64,000 nucleotides of DNA from Curtobacterium oceanosedimentum (GTDB lineage: Bacteria > Actinomycetota > Actinomycetes > Actinomycetales > Microbacteriaceae), in NCBI RefSeq assembly GCF_020297365.1, contig NZ_JAIXIG010000004.1, positions 1-64,000 on the forward strand. The letters run 5' to 3'. Made by a program: the position numbers and the translations under genes. The notes under the pieces were generated by a model, which saw nothing but the letters and a program-made list of their open reading frames with translations, ran no database searches and had not been told where the DNA came from. This document shows positions 23,677 to 31,776 of the stretch, one piece after another (position 1 is the first letter of the stretch; every line of letters starts with the position of its first letter).

Positions 23677-23714
23677 CGAACGGCCGCCGTCCCTTCCGGG
23701 GCGGCGGCCGTTCG
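23677..23714 (+). terminator. Terminator after pnp
   Basis: Stem CGAACGGCCGCCG/CGGCGGCCGTTCG with an 11-12 base loop, 21 bp after the pnp stop, followed by CCGTTG. Confidence 0.7.
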
Positions 23715-23737
23715 CCGTTGCGGGGCCGTCGGAGTCT

Positions 23738-23791
23738 CGCGGTCAGCGACACGTCACGGGCGCGGTGCCGCGTGGACTGTCGCTCAGCGCG
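23738..23791. repeat. 54-nt imperfect palindrome, family C copy 2
   Basis: CGCGGTCAGCGACACGTCACG pairs imperfectly with the right arm GTGGACTGTCGCTCAGCGCG. It resembles 1429-1483 in length, in the outer CGCG and in the inner GCGACA. It lies between convergent pnp and the PEBP gene. Confidence 0.55.
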
Positions 23792-23823
23792 AAGGACCGC
23801 GGCGCCGCCGGGTGTGCGCCCGG

Positions 23824-24351
23824 TCAGGCCGCCGGGGTCTCCTGCGTGCCCGTGAGCTGCGCGCGGCCGAGCAGGTGCTCGCGCAGCACGAAACCGACGA
23901 CGGCCGGGGTGGCGTCCGCCGGGGCCTCGAGCACGGGGACGTCGAGGGCGCTCAGGGTGAAGACGTAGCGGTGCACACCGTGCCCGGCGGGCGGGGCGGC
24001 ACCGAGGTACGTGTCCGTGCCGAACTCGTTGCGGCGGCGCAGGGCCTCGGCGGGCAGCAGGGCGTCGTCCGTGCCGGCACCGGCGGGCAGCGAGGTCGCC
24101 GAGGCCGGGATGTCCGTCAGGCTCCAGTGCCAGAAGCCCGAGCCGGTCGGTGCGTCGGGGTCGTACACGGTCAGGACGAAGCTCTGCGTGCCCTCCGGCG
24201 CGCCGGACCACTCGAGCGCGGGGGAGCGGTCCTCGCCACCGGCGTCGGTGCCGCGCGCGGACGTGGGCAGCTCGCCGCCGTCGGTGAAGTCGGGGCTCGT
24301 CAGGGTGAACGAGGGGACGTCGGGCAGGTTCCAGTTGGGGTCGTTTGCCAT
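23824..24351 (-). CDS. YbhB/YbcL (PEBP, Raf-kinase-inhibitor-like) family protein
   Basis: A 175-residue cytosolic protein with the bacterial PEBP pattern: PSFTLTSPDFTDGGELP at the start, EDRSPALEWSGAPEGTQSFVLTVYDPDAP near residue 40, FWHWSLTDIPA near residue 72 and GVHRYVFTLSALD near residue 125. The ligand is unknown for the family. The ATG of MANDPNWN was chosen, with GGGGGA 1-5 bases before it; the basic Pro/Arg-rich frame upstream runs through a repeat. It converges on pnp. Confidence 0.88.
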   Translation of the reverse strand: MANDPNWNLPDVPSFTLTSPDFTDGGELPTSARGTDAGGEDRSPALEWSGAPEGTQSFVLTVYDPDAPTGSGFWHWSLTDIPASATSLPAGAGTDDALLPAEALRRRNEFGTDTYLGAAPPAGHGVHRYVFTLSALDVPVLEAPADATPAVVGFVLREHLLGRAQLTGTQETPAA

Positions 24352-24427
24352 TCCCCCAGCCAACACCCGCCTGCTCGGGTGGCGCTCGGTGCGTGCGCGT
24401 GCCGTGGACGCCCCCACGCGGCGGACG

Positions 24428-24459
24428 GGAGGCGCGGTGCCGGGCCGCCCAGCGCCTCC
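24428..24459. repeat. 32-nt palindrome, family A copy 6
   Basis: GGAGGCGCGGTGCC pairs imperfectly with GCCCAGCGCCTCC; the outer flanks CGGACG and GACCGG weakly extend it. It lies in the tandem gap between the TetR gene and the PEBP gene. Confidence 0.8.
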
Positions 24460-24535
24460 CGACCGGTGGCGGTCACTCGCGGGAGCGCGCACCCGCCAGG
24501 CCGATCAGCCGGGCGCACACCCGGACCGCTCGGGG

Positions 24536-25183
24536 TCAGACGGCGAGGACGCGGTCCACGACGCGGTGCAGCGCGGCCGTGGCGGCGATCGCGTCACCGG
24601 CGTAGGCACCGGCCATGGCACCGTCGCGCGCGAGCATGAGCTCGTCGGCGCCGTCGCCGGGCAGCGGGTGTCCGGCTTCCTGCAGCAGGGTCGCGAGCCG
24701 CTCGGTGTACCAGTCGCGGTGCGTCGCGACCACCTGGCGGACCGGGTCGCGGGGGTCGTGGTACTCGGCCGCGGCGTGCAGGAACGCACAGCCGCGGAAC
24801 GCGGGGTCGTTGACGTCGTCGGCGAGGGCACCGACCCAGGCGCGGACCGCACGGTCCGGGCCGCCGGCCGAGGCGATGAGCTGCTCCATCCGCGCCTGCA
24901 CGCGTTCGTGCTGCGTGCGGATGTAGGCCAGGATCAGGTTGTCCTTCGACCCGTAGTGCTTGTAGAACGTCGCCTTCGTGACGCTCGCTTCGGAGATCAG
25001 ACGGTCGACGCCGACGCTGTGGATGCCCTCCTCGTAGAAGAGCCGCGTCGCGGTCTCGAGGACACGGACCTTCGCGCCGCCGGAGCGGGGAGTCGGGGGG
25101 ACGCTCGACCCGTCCGGCGACGCGAGGTTCGTGCTCGGGCCGGGGAGACGCTGGACGGCCGGTTGGGGGGAATCGACCGTCAC
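24536..25183 (-). CDS. TetR/AcrR family transcriptional regulator
   Basis: A 215-residue repressor. The N-terminal helix-turn-helix is classical: ATRLFYEEGIHSVGVDRLIS followed by EASVTKATFYKHYGSKDNLI near residues 45-80. The ligand domain includes CAFLHAAAEYHDPRDP. I chose the GTG (VTVDSPQP) because GAGGAG lies 7 bases upstream; an in-frame ATG 21 bp further up has a weaker site. It is divergent from the M16 peptidase gene, and a GGACAGAC palindrome in the gap is the probable operator. The effector and any targets beyond this gap are unknown. Confidence 0.88.
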   Translation of the reverse strand: MTVDSPQPAVQRLPGPSTNLASPDGSSVPPTPRSGGAKVRVLETATRLFYEEGIHSVGVDRLISEASVTKATFYKHYGSKDNLILAYIRTQHERVQARMEQLIASAGGPDRAVRAWVGALADDVNDPAFRGCAFLHAAAEYHDPRDPVRQVVATHRDWYTERLATLLQEAGHPLPGDGADELMLARDGAMAGAYAGDAIAATAALHRVVDRVLAV

Positions 25184-25263
25184 AGCGCTGCTCCTCGGAC
25201 TCATCGGCTCCGCGGCCGGAGTGGGGGGACTCGAGTGGCCGCGCAGGACTGATGTCCCGAGCC

Positions 25264-25298
25264 GCCGGATCGGGATCTAGGGGGGCTTCCGATCCGGC
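25264..25298. repeat. 10-bp inverted repeat in the TetR-side leader
   Basis: GCCGGATCGG and CCGATCCGGC are separated by 15 bases containing AGGGGGGC. It could be a hairpin in the 5' leader of the TetR mRNA or a second protein-binding site. Confidence 0.4.
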
Positions 25299-25320
25299 GA
25301 GACCGACAGTACCACAAGGA

Positions 25321-25346
25321 GGACAGACAGACGAGTCGGTCTGTCC
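25321..25346. promoter_or_regulatory. Candidate TetR operator
   Basis: GGACAGAC and GTCTGTCC flank a 10-bp centre. ACAGAC/GTCTGT half-sites are common in operators of this regulator class. A GAGACCGAC/GTCGGTCT pair overlaps it (25299 to 25343). It lies between the divergent TetR and M16 genes. Confidence 0.5.
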
Positions 25347-25420
25347 ACAATCCCTGTACCCCATTTCGAGTGTCAACCGCGGGTGCTGGGGAAACTGGGC
25401 GACGCGCTCCGAGGGGTCAG

Positions 25421-25426
25421 TAGGCT
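25421..25426 (+). promoter_or_regulatory. Candidate -10 box TAGGCT for the M16 peptidase gene
   Basis: TAGGCT ends 8 bases before the ATG at 25435. There is no Shine-Dalgarno sequence, so a leaderless or nearly leaderless mRNA is likely. Confidence 0.45.
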
Positions 25427-25434
25427 CGTCTGCG

Positions 25435-26769
25435 ATGAACCAGCCAGTGCCGTTGCCGCTCGGTGACCCGGACACGTCGTTCCTGACCTCCGGCGGAGCC
25501 TTCGTCCGTCGCACCGTGTTGCCGTCCGGCGTCCGTGTCCTGACCGAGGCGGTGCCCGGAGCCGCGTCGACGAGCATCGGGTTCTGGGTCGGCGTCGGTT
25601 CGCGGGACGAGCGGGACGGCCAGTACGGCTCGACGCACTTCCTCGAACACCTGCTCTTCAAGGGCACGGCGACCCGGTCGGCGCTCGACATCGCCATCGC
25701 GTTCGACTCGGTGGGCGGCGAGCACAACGCCGCGACCGCCAAGGAGTACACGTGCTACTACGCACGGGTCCGGGACACCGACGTCCCGATGGCCGTGACC
25801 GTCATCGGTGACATGGTCACCGGGTCGGTGCTCGAACCCGACGCCTTCGCCGTGGAGCGCGGGGTCATCCTCGAGGAACTCGCGATGGCCGCCGACGACC
25901 CGGCCGACGTCGCCGGCGAGGCCTTCTTCGCCGCCACCTTCGGCGGGCACCCGCTCGGCCGCCCCATCGGCGGGACGCCGGAGAGCATCCGCGCGGTCCA
26001 GCGTGACGAGGTGCTCGCGCACTACCGCGAGCACTACGCCCCGAACGCCATCGTCGTCACCGCTGCCGGTGCCGTGGACCACGACCGGTTCTGCGAGCTC
26101 GTGGACGGTGTCTTCACCGACGCGCCCGCGGCCGAGCCGCTGGCCCGTCGCGAGCCGCTGCCCGTCGCCGACCCGGTCCAGCCGAAGCTGACGGTCGTGC
26201 ACCGCCCGACCGAGCAGGTCAGCATGCTGCGCGGTTCGCAGGGCCTCGACCTCCGCGACGACCGTCGTCCCTCGCTCAGCGTGCTCAACGCCGTGCTCGG
26301 CGGCGGGATGAGCTCCCGGCTCTTCCAGGAGGTCCGCGAACGGCGGGGCCTGGCGTACGCCGTGTCGTCCTTCGCGCCCGCCTACTTGGACAACGGTGCG
26401 TTCGGCGTCTACGCCGGGTGCGCCCCGGACAACGTCGCCGGTGTCGTGGACATCATCGACGCGGAGTTCCGCCGCATGGTCGACGACGGCATCACCGAGG
26501 ACGAACTCCGGCGTGCCAAGGGCCAGATCGAGGGGGCGCTGACCCTGTCGCTCGAGGACTCCGACGCGCGCATGACCCGACTCGGTCGCTCCGAGCTGGG
26601 CACCGGCGAGTACACCGACCTCTCCACCGCGCTCGAACGGGTCGACCGGGTCACGACCGACGGCGTCCTGGACCTCGCGCGCGACCTGCTCACCCGTCCC
26701 GCGATCACCTCGGTGGTCGGCGCCGTGCGCCAGGACGACCTCGCCGCGTCGCTCGGGATCGGCGGGTGA
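25435..26769 (+). CDS. M16 family zinc metallopeptidase
   Basis: A 444-residue pitrilysin-family (processing-peptidase-like) enzyme. The inverted zinc motif HFLEH is near residue 69 (YGSTHFLEHLLFKGT), and the distal glutamate lies in ERGVILEELAMA about 75 residues later. The second homologous half contains GGGMSSRLFQEVRERRGLAYAV. Homologues often follow pnp in actinobacteria, as here with two genes inserted. No signal peptide is visible, so it is cytosolic. Its TGA overlaps the GTG of the phosphatase gene (GTGA). Confidence 0.92.
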   Translation: MNQPVPLPLGDPDTSFLTSGGAFVRRTVLPSGVRVLTEAVPGAASTSIGFWVGVGSRDERDGQYGSTHFLEHLLFKGTATRSALDIAIAFDSVGGEHNAATAKEYTCYYARVRDTDVPMAVTVIGDMVTGSVLEPDAFAVERGVILEELAMAADDPADVAGEAFFAATFGGHPLGRPIGGTPESIRAVQRDEVLAHYREHYAPNAIVVTAAGAVDHDRFCELVDGVFTDAPAAEPLARREPLPVADPVQPKLTVVHRPTEQVSMLRGSQGLDLRDDRRPSLSVLNAVLGGGMSSRLFQEVRERRGLAYAVSSFAPAYLDNGAFGVYAGCAPDNVAGVVDIIDAEFRRMVDDGITEDELRRAKGQIEGALTLSLEDSDARMTRLGRSELGTGEYTDLSTALERVDRVTTDGVLDLARDLLTRPAITSVVGAVRQDDLAASLGIGG

Positions 26770-27380
26770 GCTCCGACGTGTCGCACTACCTCTACCTCGT
26801 CCGCCACGGCGAACACCAGGACGCAGAACACGGCCTGCGGGACGGCAAGCTGTCGGAGCGCGGCAAGCGCCAGGCGACCCTGATCGCCGACCGTCTGGGC
26901 GGCGTGCCGTTCGACGGCGTCCACCACTCGCCGCTCGACGCGCCGAGCGAGACGGCCGAGTTCCTTGCGCAGCGGCTGCCCTCGATCAAGCCGGAGCCGT
27001 CCACGCTGCTCTTCGACTGCATCCCCTCGGGCCCCACGCCGGACATGCCGCACGCGTACCAGGGCTGGTACGGCGGGATCACCGAAGAGGAGATCCTCGC
27101 CGGACAGGCGCAGATGGGCGATGCCGTCTCCGAGTGGTTCACCCCGGCTCGTGAGGACCGCCACGACCTGCTCATCACCCACAACGCGGTGATCGGCTGG
27201 TTCGTCCGCGAGGCGTTCCAGGCGCCCGAGTGGCGCTGGATGGGCACGAACGTCGCGCACACGGCCCTGACGATCATCCGCATCCGGTCGGCCAAGCCGG
27301 CCGAGGTCGTCACGCTGAACGACCTCGCCCACCTGCCGGTCGAGCTGCGCACCGGACTGCCGGTGGACCAGCCCGTCTGA
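26766..27380 (+). CDS. Histidine phosphatase (phosphoglycerate mutase-like) family protein
   Basis: A 204-residue protein with the RHG motif in YLVRHGEHQDAE near residue 10 and the second catalytic histidine in LLITHNAVIGWF near residue 139. LRDGKLSERGKRQATLIADRL is typical of the superfamily. It could be a phosphatase rather than a mutase; the substrate is unknown. It overlaps the M16 gene by four bases and is the second gene of that operon. Confidence 0.88.
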   Translation: MSSDVSHYLYLVRHGEHQDAEHGLRDGKLSERGKRQATLIADRLGGVPFDGVHHSPLDAPSETAEFLAQRLPSIKPEPSTLLFDCIPSGPTPDMPHAYQGWYGGITEEEILAGQAQMGDAVSEWFTPAREDRHDLLITHNAVIGWFVREAFQAPEWRWMGTNVAHTALTIIRIRSAKPAEVVTLNDLAHLPVELRTGLPVDQPV

Positions 27381-27479
27381 TCCGGGAGCGGACGGGCGGG
27401 GCGCTGCGCGTCCGCCCCTGCTCCGGTGCCCGCCCTGCGTCGGCTGCGCGGCGGCGACCGCCTGGAGGCGCGGGTCGCG

Positions 27480-27971
27480 TCAGCGGACCGGCTTGCGGTA
27501 CCAGGCGGTCGCGTTCGGGTTCGCGTTGAACGGGTTCACCCGCCGGTACCCGCGGCTGCGGTACATCGCGCCGGCCGCGACGAGCGAGTCGTTCGTGTCG
27601 AGCACGATGCCCGTCGCGCCGAGGTCGGCGCCGGCACGCTCGAGGTGTTCCATGACCGCGGTCGCGACGCCCGCTCCGCGCCCGGTCGGGGTGACGAAGA
27701 CGTGCTTGACCTCGAACCGCACGTCGGTCGCCCCGGACTCGTCGACGCCGTCCGCGATGCGCCGGAGGCCGCCGCACCCGACCGCGACCCCGTCGGCGTA
27801 GGCCACGGCGAACACGCCCGTCGGCGGGGTGAACTCCGCCGCCGGCGTGCGCTTGCGCGAGTAAGCGCCCTGTGCGGCGGGGAACGTCGCCTCGCGCTCG
27901 TCCAGGTACGCGTCGAGCAGGGCGTCGACCTCGGGCAGATCGGCCGGCACGGTCCTGACCTCGACTGACAT
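27480..27971 (-). CDS. GNAT family N-acetyltransferase
   Basis: A 163-residue GCN5-related acetyltransferase. The acetyl-CoA motif is KHVFVTPTGRGAGVATAVMEHL near residue 89, followed by GIVLDTNDSLVAAGAMYRSRGYRRV, the usual motif B region. VGCGGLRRI forms the strand before it. The acceptor substrate is unknown. It is divergent from dapB, whose -10 box lies 11 bp from this gene's start. Confidence 0.9.
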   Translation of the reverse strand: MSVEVRTVPADLPEVDALLDAYLDEREATFPAAQGAYSRKRTPAAEFTPPTGVFAVAYADGVAVGCGGLRRIADGVDESGATDVRFEVKHVFVTPTGRGAGVATAVMEHLERAGADLGATGIVLDTNDSLVAAGAMYRSRGYRRVNPFNANPNATAWYRKPVR

Positions 27972-27981
27972 GCGTCGATCC

Positions 27982-27987
27982 TAGGAT
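27982..27987 (+). promoter_or_regulatory. Candidate -10 box TAGGAT for dapB
   Basis: TAGGAT ends 7 bases before the ATG at 27995. The mRNA would begin at or beside the start codon. Confidence 0.5.
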
Positions 27988-27994
27988 GGACGGC

Positions 27995-28741
27995 ATGGTC
28001 ACTCCCGTCGCCGTCGTCGGCGCCACCGGTCGTCTCGGGGGCCTCGTGGCCGCCGTCGTCGAGGAACTGCCGGACCTCGAGCTCGTCGCCCGCCTGTCGT
28101 CGAAGGACGGCGCGCACGAGGCCCCGCCGTCGGTGTTCCGCGACGCGGCCGTGGTCGTCGACGTCTCCGTGCCGGCCCTGAGCCCCGCGATCGTCACGAA
28201 CGCGCTGTCGAGCGGCGCGAACGTGCTCGTCGGCACCTCTGGTTGGTCGTCGGACCGGCTGGCGAAGCTCCGGACCGCGCTGCAGGAACGGCCGGACCAG
28301 GGCGTGCTCGTGGTGCCGAACTTCTCGATCGGCTCCGTGCTCGGCACGCACCTCGCGACGATCGCCGCGCCGTGGTTCCCGGCGGCCGAGATCGTCGAGA
28401 CCCACCACGCCGGCAAGATCGACTCGCCCTCGGGCACCGCGGTGCGCACCGCCGAGCTGATGGCCGACGCCCGGCGCGAGGTCGGTCCCGTCGACGCCCC
28501 GCACGTCGACCAGCGGGCCCGCGGGCAGCAGGTCGCCAGTGTGCCGATCCACTCGCTCCGCCTGCCCGGGGTGAAGGCCGTGCAGGACGTCGTGCTGAGC
28601 GGCCCCGGTGAGACGCTGACCATCCGGCACGACACGAACGACGACGTCGCGTACGTGGCGGGCATCCGTGCGGCGCTGTCCGCGGTGGTCTCGGCACGTG
28701 GCCTCGCCGTGGGCCTGGGCACCGTCCTCGGCATCGGCTGA
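27995..28741 (+). CDS. dapB: 4-hydroxy-tetrahydrodipicolinate reductase
   Basis: A 248-residue NAD(P)H-dependent enzyme of the lysine/diaminopimelate pathway. The nucleotide-binding turn VVGATGRLGGLVAAVV is at residue 6. The substrate motif ETHHAGKIDSPSGTA near residue 136 carries the catalytic His and Lys. The second ATG (MVTPVAVV) is preferred because the -10 box overlaps the first ATG at 27986. With dapA and dapF also in this window, three steps of the pathway are encoded here, but as separate transcripts. Confidence 0.93.
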   Translation: MVTPVAVVGATGRLGGLVAAVVEELPDLELVARLSSKDGAHEAPPSVFRDAAVVVDVSVPALSPAIVTNALSSGANVLVGTSGWSSDRLAKLRTALQERPDQGVLVVPNFSIGSVLGTHLATIAAPWFPAAEIVETHHAGKIDSPSGTAVRTAELMADARREVGPVDAPHVDQRARGQQVASVPIHSLRLPGVKAVQDVVLSGPGETLTIRHDTNDDVAYVAGIRAALSAVVSARGLAVGLGTVLGIG

Positions 28742-28745
28742 CCCG

Positions 28746-29219
28746 GTGGACCGCAGGGCTCGGGCCGGACGCGCGATCCGCTCTCCGTTCTGGGGTGCGG
28801 CGCTGATGACGGCGCTGCTGGCGCTCTACATCGTGCTCGTCGGGCAGCGCGCCGTCGCCTTCATCGCCACCGGGGTCCCGGTCGGCATCGGCATCGGTGT
28901 GGCACTGTTCGTCGTCGCGGCGATCGGGGCGCTGCTGCTCGTCCTCGAGTTCCGCTTCGGCATCCGGATCACCCGGCTGGGCTCGCGCCTGGAGGCCGAG
29001 GGCGGTGCGCCGTCGGACGTCGTGCCGGTCCGGGCGTCTGGTCGACCGACCCGGGACGCGGCCGACGAGCTGTTCCCGCGGTACCGCGAGGCCGTCGAGC
29101 AGGACCCGGCCGACTGGCGTGCCTGGTACCGGCTCGGCGTGGTCTACGACGCGGCCGGCGACCGCAAGCGTGCCCGCGCAGCGATGCGCACCGCGCTGGC
29201 CCGGGCCGCCGACCGCTGA
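28746..29219 (+). CDS. Membrane protein with C-terminal TPR-like repeat
   Basis: A 157-residue protein not assigned to a named family. Two hydrophobic helices span about residues 18-38 (MTALLALYIVLVGQRAVAF) and 45-70 (VGIGIGVALFVVAAIGALLL). The cytoplasmic tail has one tetratricopeptide-like unit: PADWRAWYRLGVVYDAAGD followed by RKRARAAMRTALARA. It begins at a GTG 4 bp after the dapB stop, so it is probably co-transcribed. Confidence 0.72.
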   Translation: MDRRARAGRAIRSPFWGAALMTALLALYIVLVGQRAVAFIATGVPVGIGIGVALFVVAAIGALLLVLEFRFGIRITRLGSRLEAEGGAPSDVVPVRASGRPTRDAADELFPRYREAVEQDPADWRAWYRLGVVYDAAGDRKRARAAMRTALARAADR

Positions 29220-29226
29220 GCGCGGA

Positions 29227-30141
29227 TCAGAAGACGGCGTCGACCGCGTCGACCGCCCGCTCGTACCGGAAGGTGTAGCCGGACTCGAGCAGCTTGGTGG
29301 GCACCATGTGCTGACTCGACAGGAGCAGCTCGTCGGCTGCGTCGCGCAGCGCCAGGCGCAGGGCGAACTCGGGCACCGAGAACAGGTACGGGCGGTGCAG
29401 GTCCTCGGCCACGCGCTTCGTGATGCGGTCGGCGACCACCGCCTCGGGCCCGGCGAGGTTGACCGGCCCGGAGACATCGGGCGCGGCGGTGGCCAGGTGC
29501 ACGATGGCGCCGACCTCGTCGTCGAGTGCGATCCACGGCCAGTGCTGGCCACCGGTGCCGAGTCGCCCGCCGAGCCCGGCCCGGGTGAGCGGCACGAGGG
29601 GAGCGAGCGCGCCGCCGCCCTTGCCGATCACCACGCCGGTGCGCAGTGTGACGACCCGGACGCCGTCGGGTGCGGCCTGGGCGGCGGCTTCCCACGCGGT
29701 GCACACGTCGGCGAGGAACCCCGAGCCGGGGGCGGCGTCGTCCTGCAGCACGTCGGCCGGGCGGTCGCCGTAGACGCCCGAGGCCGAGCCGGACAGGAAC
29801 AGCGCCGGGGGAGTGGTGGCCTGCCGCATCGCCTCGACCAGGGTGTCGGCGGCGTCGATCCGGGAGCTCCGGATCTCCCTGCGGTAGGCGTCCGTCCACG
29901 GCAGCTTGCTGATGGTCGCACCGGCGAGGTTGATCACCACGTCGGCCCCGTCGACGATCGCGGGGTCGAGCGGTCGTCGCCCCGGCGCCCAGCGGAACTC
30001 GCTCGCGCTCCGGGCCTCGCGGCGGACGAGCGTGGTGACGTCGTGTCCCGCCGCGCGCAGGGCACGGACGAGGGGGGTCCCGATGAAGCCGGAGGCTCCG
30101 GCGACGAGGATCGAGCGAGGACGTGGGGTCGTGTCGGCCAT
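29227..30141 (-). CDS. TIGR01777-type NAD(P)-dependent epimerase/dehydratase
   Basis: A 304-residue extended short-chain dehydrogenase. The cofactor motif is [20 protein letters not shown] at the N-terminus. Family-specific parts are [20 protein letters not shown] near residue 62 and [12 protein letters not shown] near residue 114. The C-terminal DUF1731-like region reads [20 protein letters not shown]. Relatives affect cell division (SulA-like by old annotation), but the substrate is unknown. Starts at MADTTPRP (chosen) or six codons upstream (MSTVGS) are both possible. It is divergent from thyA. Confidence 0.87.
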   Translation of the reverse strand: MADTTPRPRSILVAGASGFIGTPLVRALRAAGHDVTTLVRREARSASEFRWAPGRRPLDPAIVDGADVVINLAGATISKLPWTDAYRREIRSSRIDAADTLVEAMRQATTPPALFLSGSASGVYGDRPADVLQDDAAPGSGFLADVCTAWEAAAQAAPDGVRVVTLRTGVVIGKGGGALAPLVPLTRAGLGGRLGTGGQHWPWIALDDEVGAIVHLATAAPDVSGPVNLAGPEAVVADRITKRVAEDLHRPYLFSVPEFALRLALRDAADELLLSSQHMVPTKLLESGYTFRYERAVDAVDAVF

Positions 30142-30166
30142 GCTCCCGACGGTACTCATGCCGACG

Positions 30167-30172
30167 TAGTCT
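30167..30172 (+). promoter_or_regulatory. Candidate -10 box TAGTCT for thyA
   Basis: TAGTCT ends 7 bases before the GTG at 30180, and there is no Shine-Dalgarno sequence, so translation is probably leaderless. Confidence 0.45.
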
Positions 30173-30179
30173 TCTGTGT

Positions 30180-31010
30180 GTGAGCGACAGCGAGACCGTG
30201 CAGCCCGACCCCACCGTGCCGACGCCGTACGAGGACCTGCTCCGTCGGGTCCTGACCGAGGGTGCGCCGAAGGGCGACCGCACCGGTACGGGGACGCGCA
30301 GCCTGTTCGGCGCCCAGCTGCGGTACGACCTGTCCGAGGGCTTCCCGCTGGTCACGACCAAGCGCGTGCACTTCAAGTCGGTCGCCTACGAGCTGCTCTG
30401 GTTCCTGCGCGGCGAGGGCAACGCGACCTGGCTGCAGGAGCACGGCGTGCGCATCTGGAACGAGTGGGCGGACGAGGACGGCGACCTCGGCCCGGTGTAC
30501 GGCGTGCAGTGGCGCTCGTGGCCGACCCCCTCGGGGGAGCACGTCGACCAGATCGCCCAGGTGATCGAGCAGATCAGGACGAACCCCGACAGCCGCCGGC
30601 TCATCGTCTCGGCGTGGAACGTCGCCGACGTGCCGGACATGGCGCTCGCCCCGTGCCACGCGTTCTTCCAGTTCTACGTGAACGACGGCAAGCTCTCGTG
30701 CCAGCTGTACCAGCGCAGCGCCGACATGTTCCTCGGCGTGCCGTTCAACATCGCGTCGTACGCCCTGCTCACCCACATGATCGCCGCGCAGACCGGGCTC
30801 GAGGTCGGCGACTTCGTCTGGACCGGTGGCGACTGCCACATCTACGACAACCACGTCGAGCAGGTCGAGGAGCAGCTGTCCCGCACGGCGTACCGGTCGC
30901 CGAGGCTCGAACTCGCCCCGCGCGACTCGATCGACGACTACGAGTACGAGGACTTCACCGTCGTCGGGTACGAGCACCACCCGGCGATCAAGGGCGCGGT
31001 CGCGGTCTGA
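30180..31010 (+). CDS. thyA: Thymidylate synthase
   Basis: A 276-residue ThyA-type enzyme that methylates dUMP to dTMP using methylene-tetrahydrofolate. Catalytic Cys is in [14 protein letters not shown] near residue 158. Other landmarks: [20 protein letters not shown], the folate-loop region [22 protein letters not shown] and [20 protein letters not shown]. The dihydrofolate it makes is recycled by the product of folA, which overlaps by one base (TGATG). The start is a GTG set by the nearby -10 box. Confidence 0.97.
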   Translation: MSDSETVQPDPTVPTPYEDLLRRVLTEGAPKGDRTGTGTRSLFGAQLRYDLSEGFPLVTTKRVHFKSVAYELLWFLRGEGNATWLQEHGVRIWNEWADEDGDLGPVYGVQWRSWPTPSGEHVDQIAQVIEQIRTNPDSRRLIVSAWNVADVPDMALAPCHAFFQFYVNDGKLSCQLYQRSADMFLGVPFNIASYALLTHMIAAQTGLEVGDFVWTGGDCHIYDNHVEQVEEQLSRTAYRSPRLELAPRDSIDDYEYEDFTVVGYEHHPAIKGAVAV

Positions 31011-31501
31011 TGATCGGGCTGGTCTGGGCCCGGTCGACGAACGGCGTCATCGGTGCCGACGGCGGGATGCCCTGGCACGTGCCGGAGGACCTGGCGCACT
31101 TCAAGCAGGTCACCGGCGACGCCACCGTGCTCATGGGGCGCCGGACGTGGGAGTCGCTGCCCGAGCGGTTCCGCCCGCTGCCCGGTCGCCGCAACGTCGT
31201 GCTGACCCGTGACACCGCGTGGACGGCCGACGGCGCCGAGGTCGTGCACGACCTGGCTGTCGCACTCGACGGCACGGACGAGACGGTCTGGGTCATCGGC
31301 GGCGGGCAGGTCTACGCGGCCGCGCTCGAGCGTGCGGACCACGTCTCCGAGACCGTGATCGACGTCGACGTGCCGGGCGACACCGTCGCACCGACGCTCG
31401 ACGGGGCGGCCGGGTGGTCGCTCGTCGACGACGGGCCGTGGCAGGAGTCCCGCAACGGCGGGACCCGGTACCGCTTCCTGGAGTGGCGCCGGACCTCCTG
31501 A
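31010..31501 (+). CDS. folA: Dihydrofolate reductase
   Basis: A 163-residue NADPH-dependent reductase that regenerates tetrahydrofolate after thymidylate synthase. Conserved blocks: VWARSTNGVIGADGGMPWHV with the Trp-His of the folate pocket, LMGRRTWESLP near residue 42, RRNVVLTRD, and VWVIGGGQVYAAAL near residue 92. Length and fold match chromosomal DHFR. Its start is coupled to thyA. Confidence 0.95.
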   Translation: MIGLVWARSTNGVIGADGGMPWHVPEDLAHFKQVTGDATVLMGRRTWESLPERFRPLPGRRNVVLTRDTAWTADGAEVVHDLAVALDGTDETVWVIGGGQVYAAALERADHVSETVIDVDVPGDTVAPTLDGAAGWSLVDDGPWQESRNGGTRYRFLEWRRTS

Positions 31502-31562
31502 GCAACTGCAGCTCGCGGCTCCCGCGCCGGGTCCGCATCCGTGTCGCGCCCCGGTGCGGGCA

Positions 31563-31588
31563 TCGCGCCCCGGTGCGCCGGGGCGCGA
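31563..31588 (+). terminator. Hairpin after folA
   Basis: Perfect 11-bp stem TCGCGCCCCGG/CCGGGGCGCGA with a TGCG loop, 61 bp after the folA stop. A partial direct copy of the left arm (GTCGCGCCCCGGTGCG) begins 24 bp before it. Confidence 0.6.
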
Positions 31589-31671
31589 CGACCGTGGCGG
31601 GGCGCGAACCGGGCCACACCCGCGCGGACCCGAGCGCCAGCGCCTGACGTGACCCGGCCACCCGCTCGTCC

Positions 31672-31703
31672 GGAGGCGCGTGACGGACGCGATCCGGGCC
31701 TCC
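31672..31703. repeat. 32-nt palindrome, family A copy 7 (degenerate)
   Basis: GGAGGCGCG pairs with CGGGCCTCC around a variable centre. It keeps the 32-nt spacing of the other family A copies. The rest of the folA-dapA gap (31502-31776) holds only GC-rich inverted repeats. Confidence 0.55.
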
Positions 31704-31763
31704 CGGCCGCGCCGCAGGCGGACCACCGTCCACCCGGACGGCCGCTCCCGCGCGCATCCCCGG

Positions 31764-31769
31764 TACGCT
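31764..31769 (+). promoter_or_regulatory. Candidate -10 box TACGCT for dapA
   Basis: TACGCT ends 7 bases before the GTG at 31777. Confidence 0.45.
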
Positions 31770-31776
31770 GGTGCCC

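Noticed and set aside
25341..25350. DnaA-box-like CTGTCCACA in the TetR/M16 gap
   Set aside because: It is a single site overlapping the TetR palindrome, with no dnaA or dnaN gene nearby.
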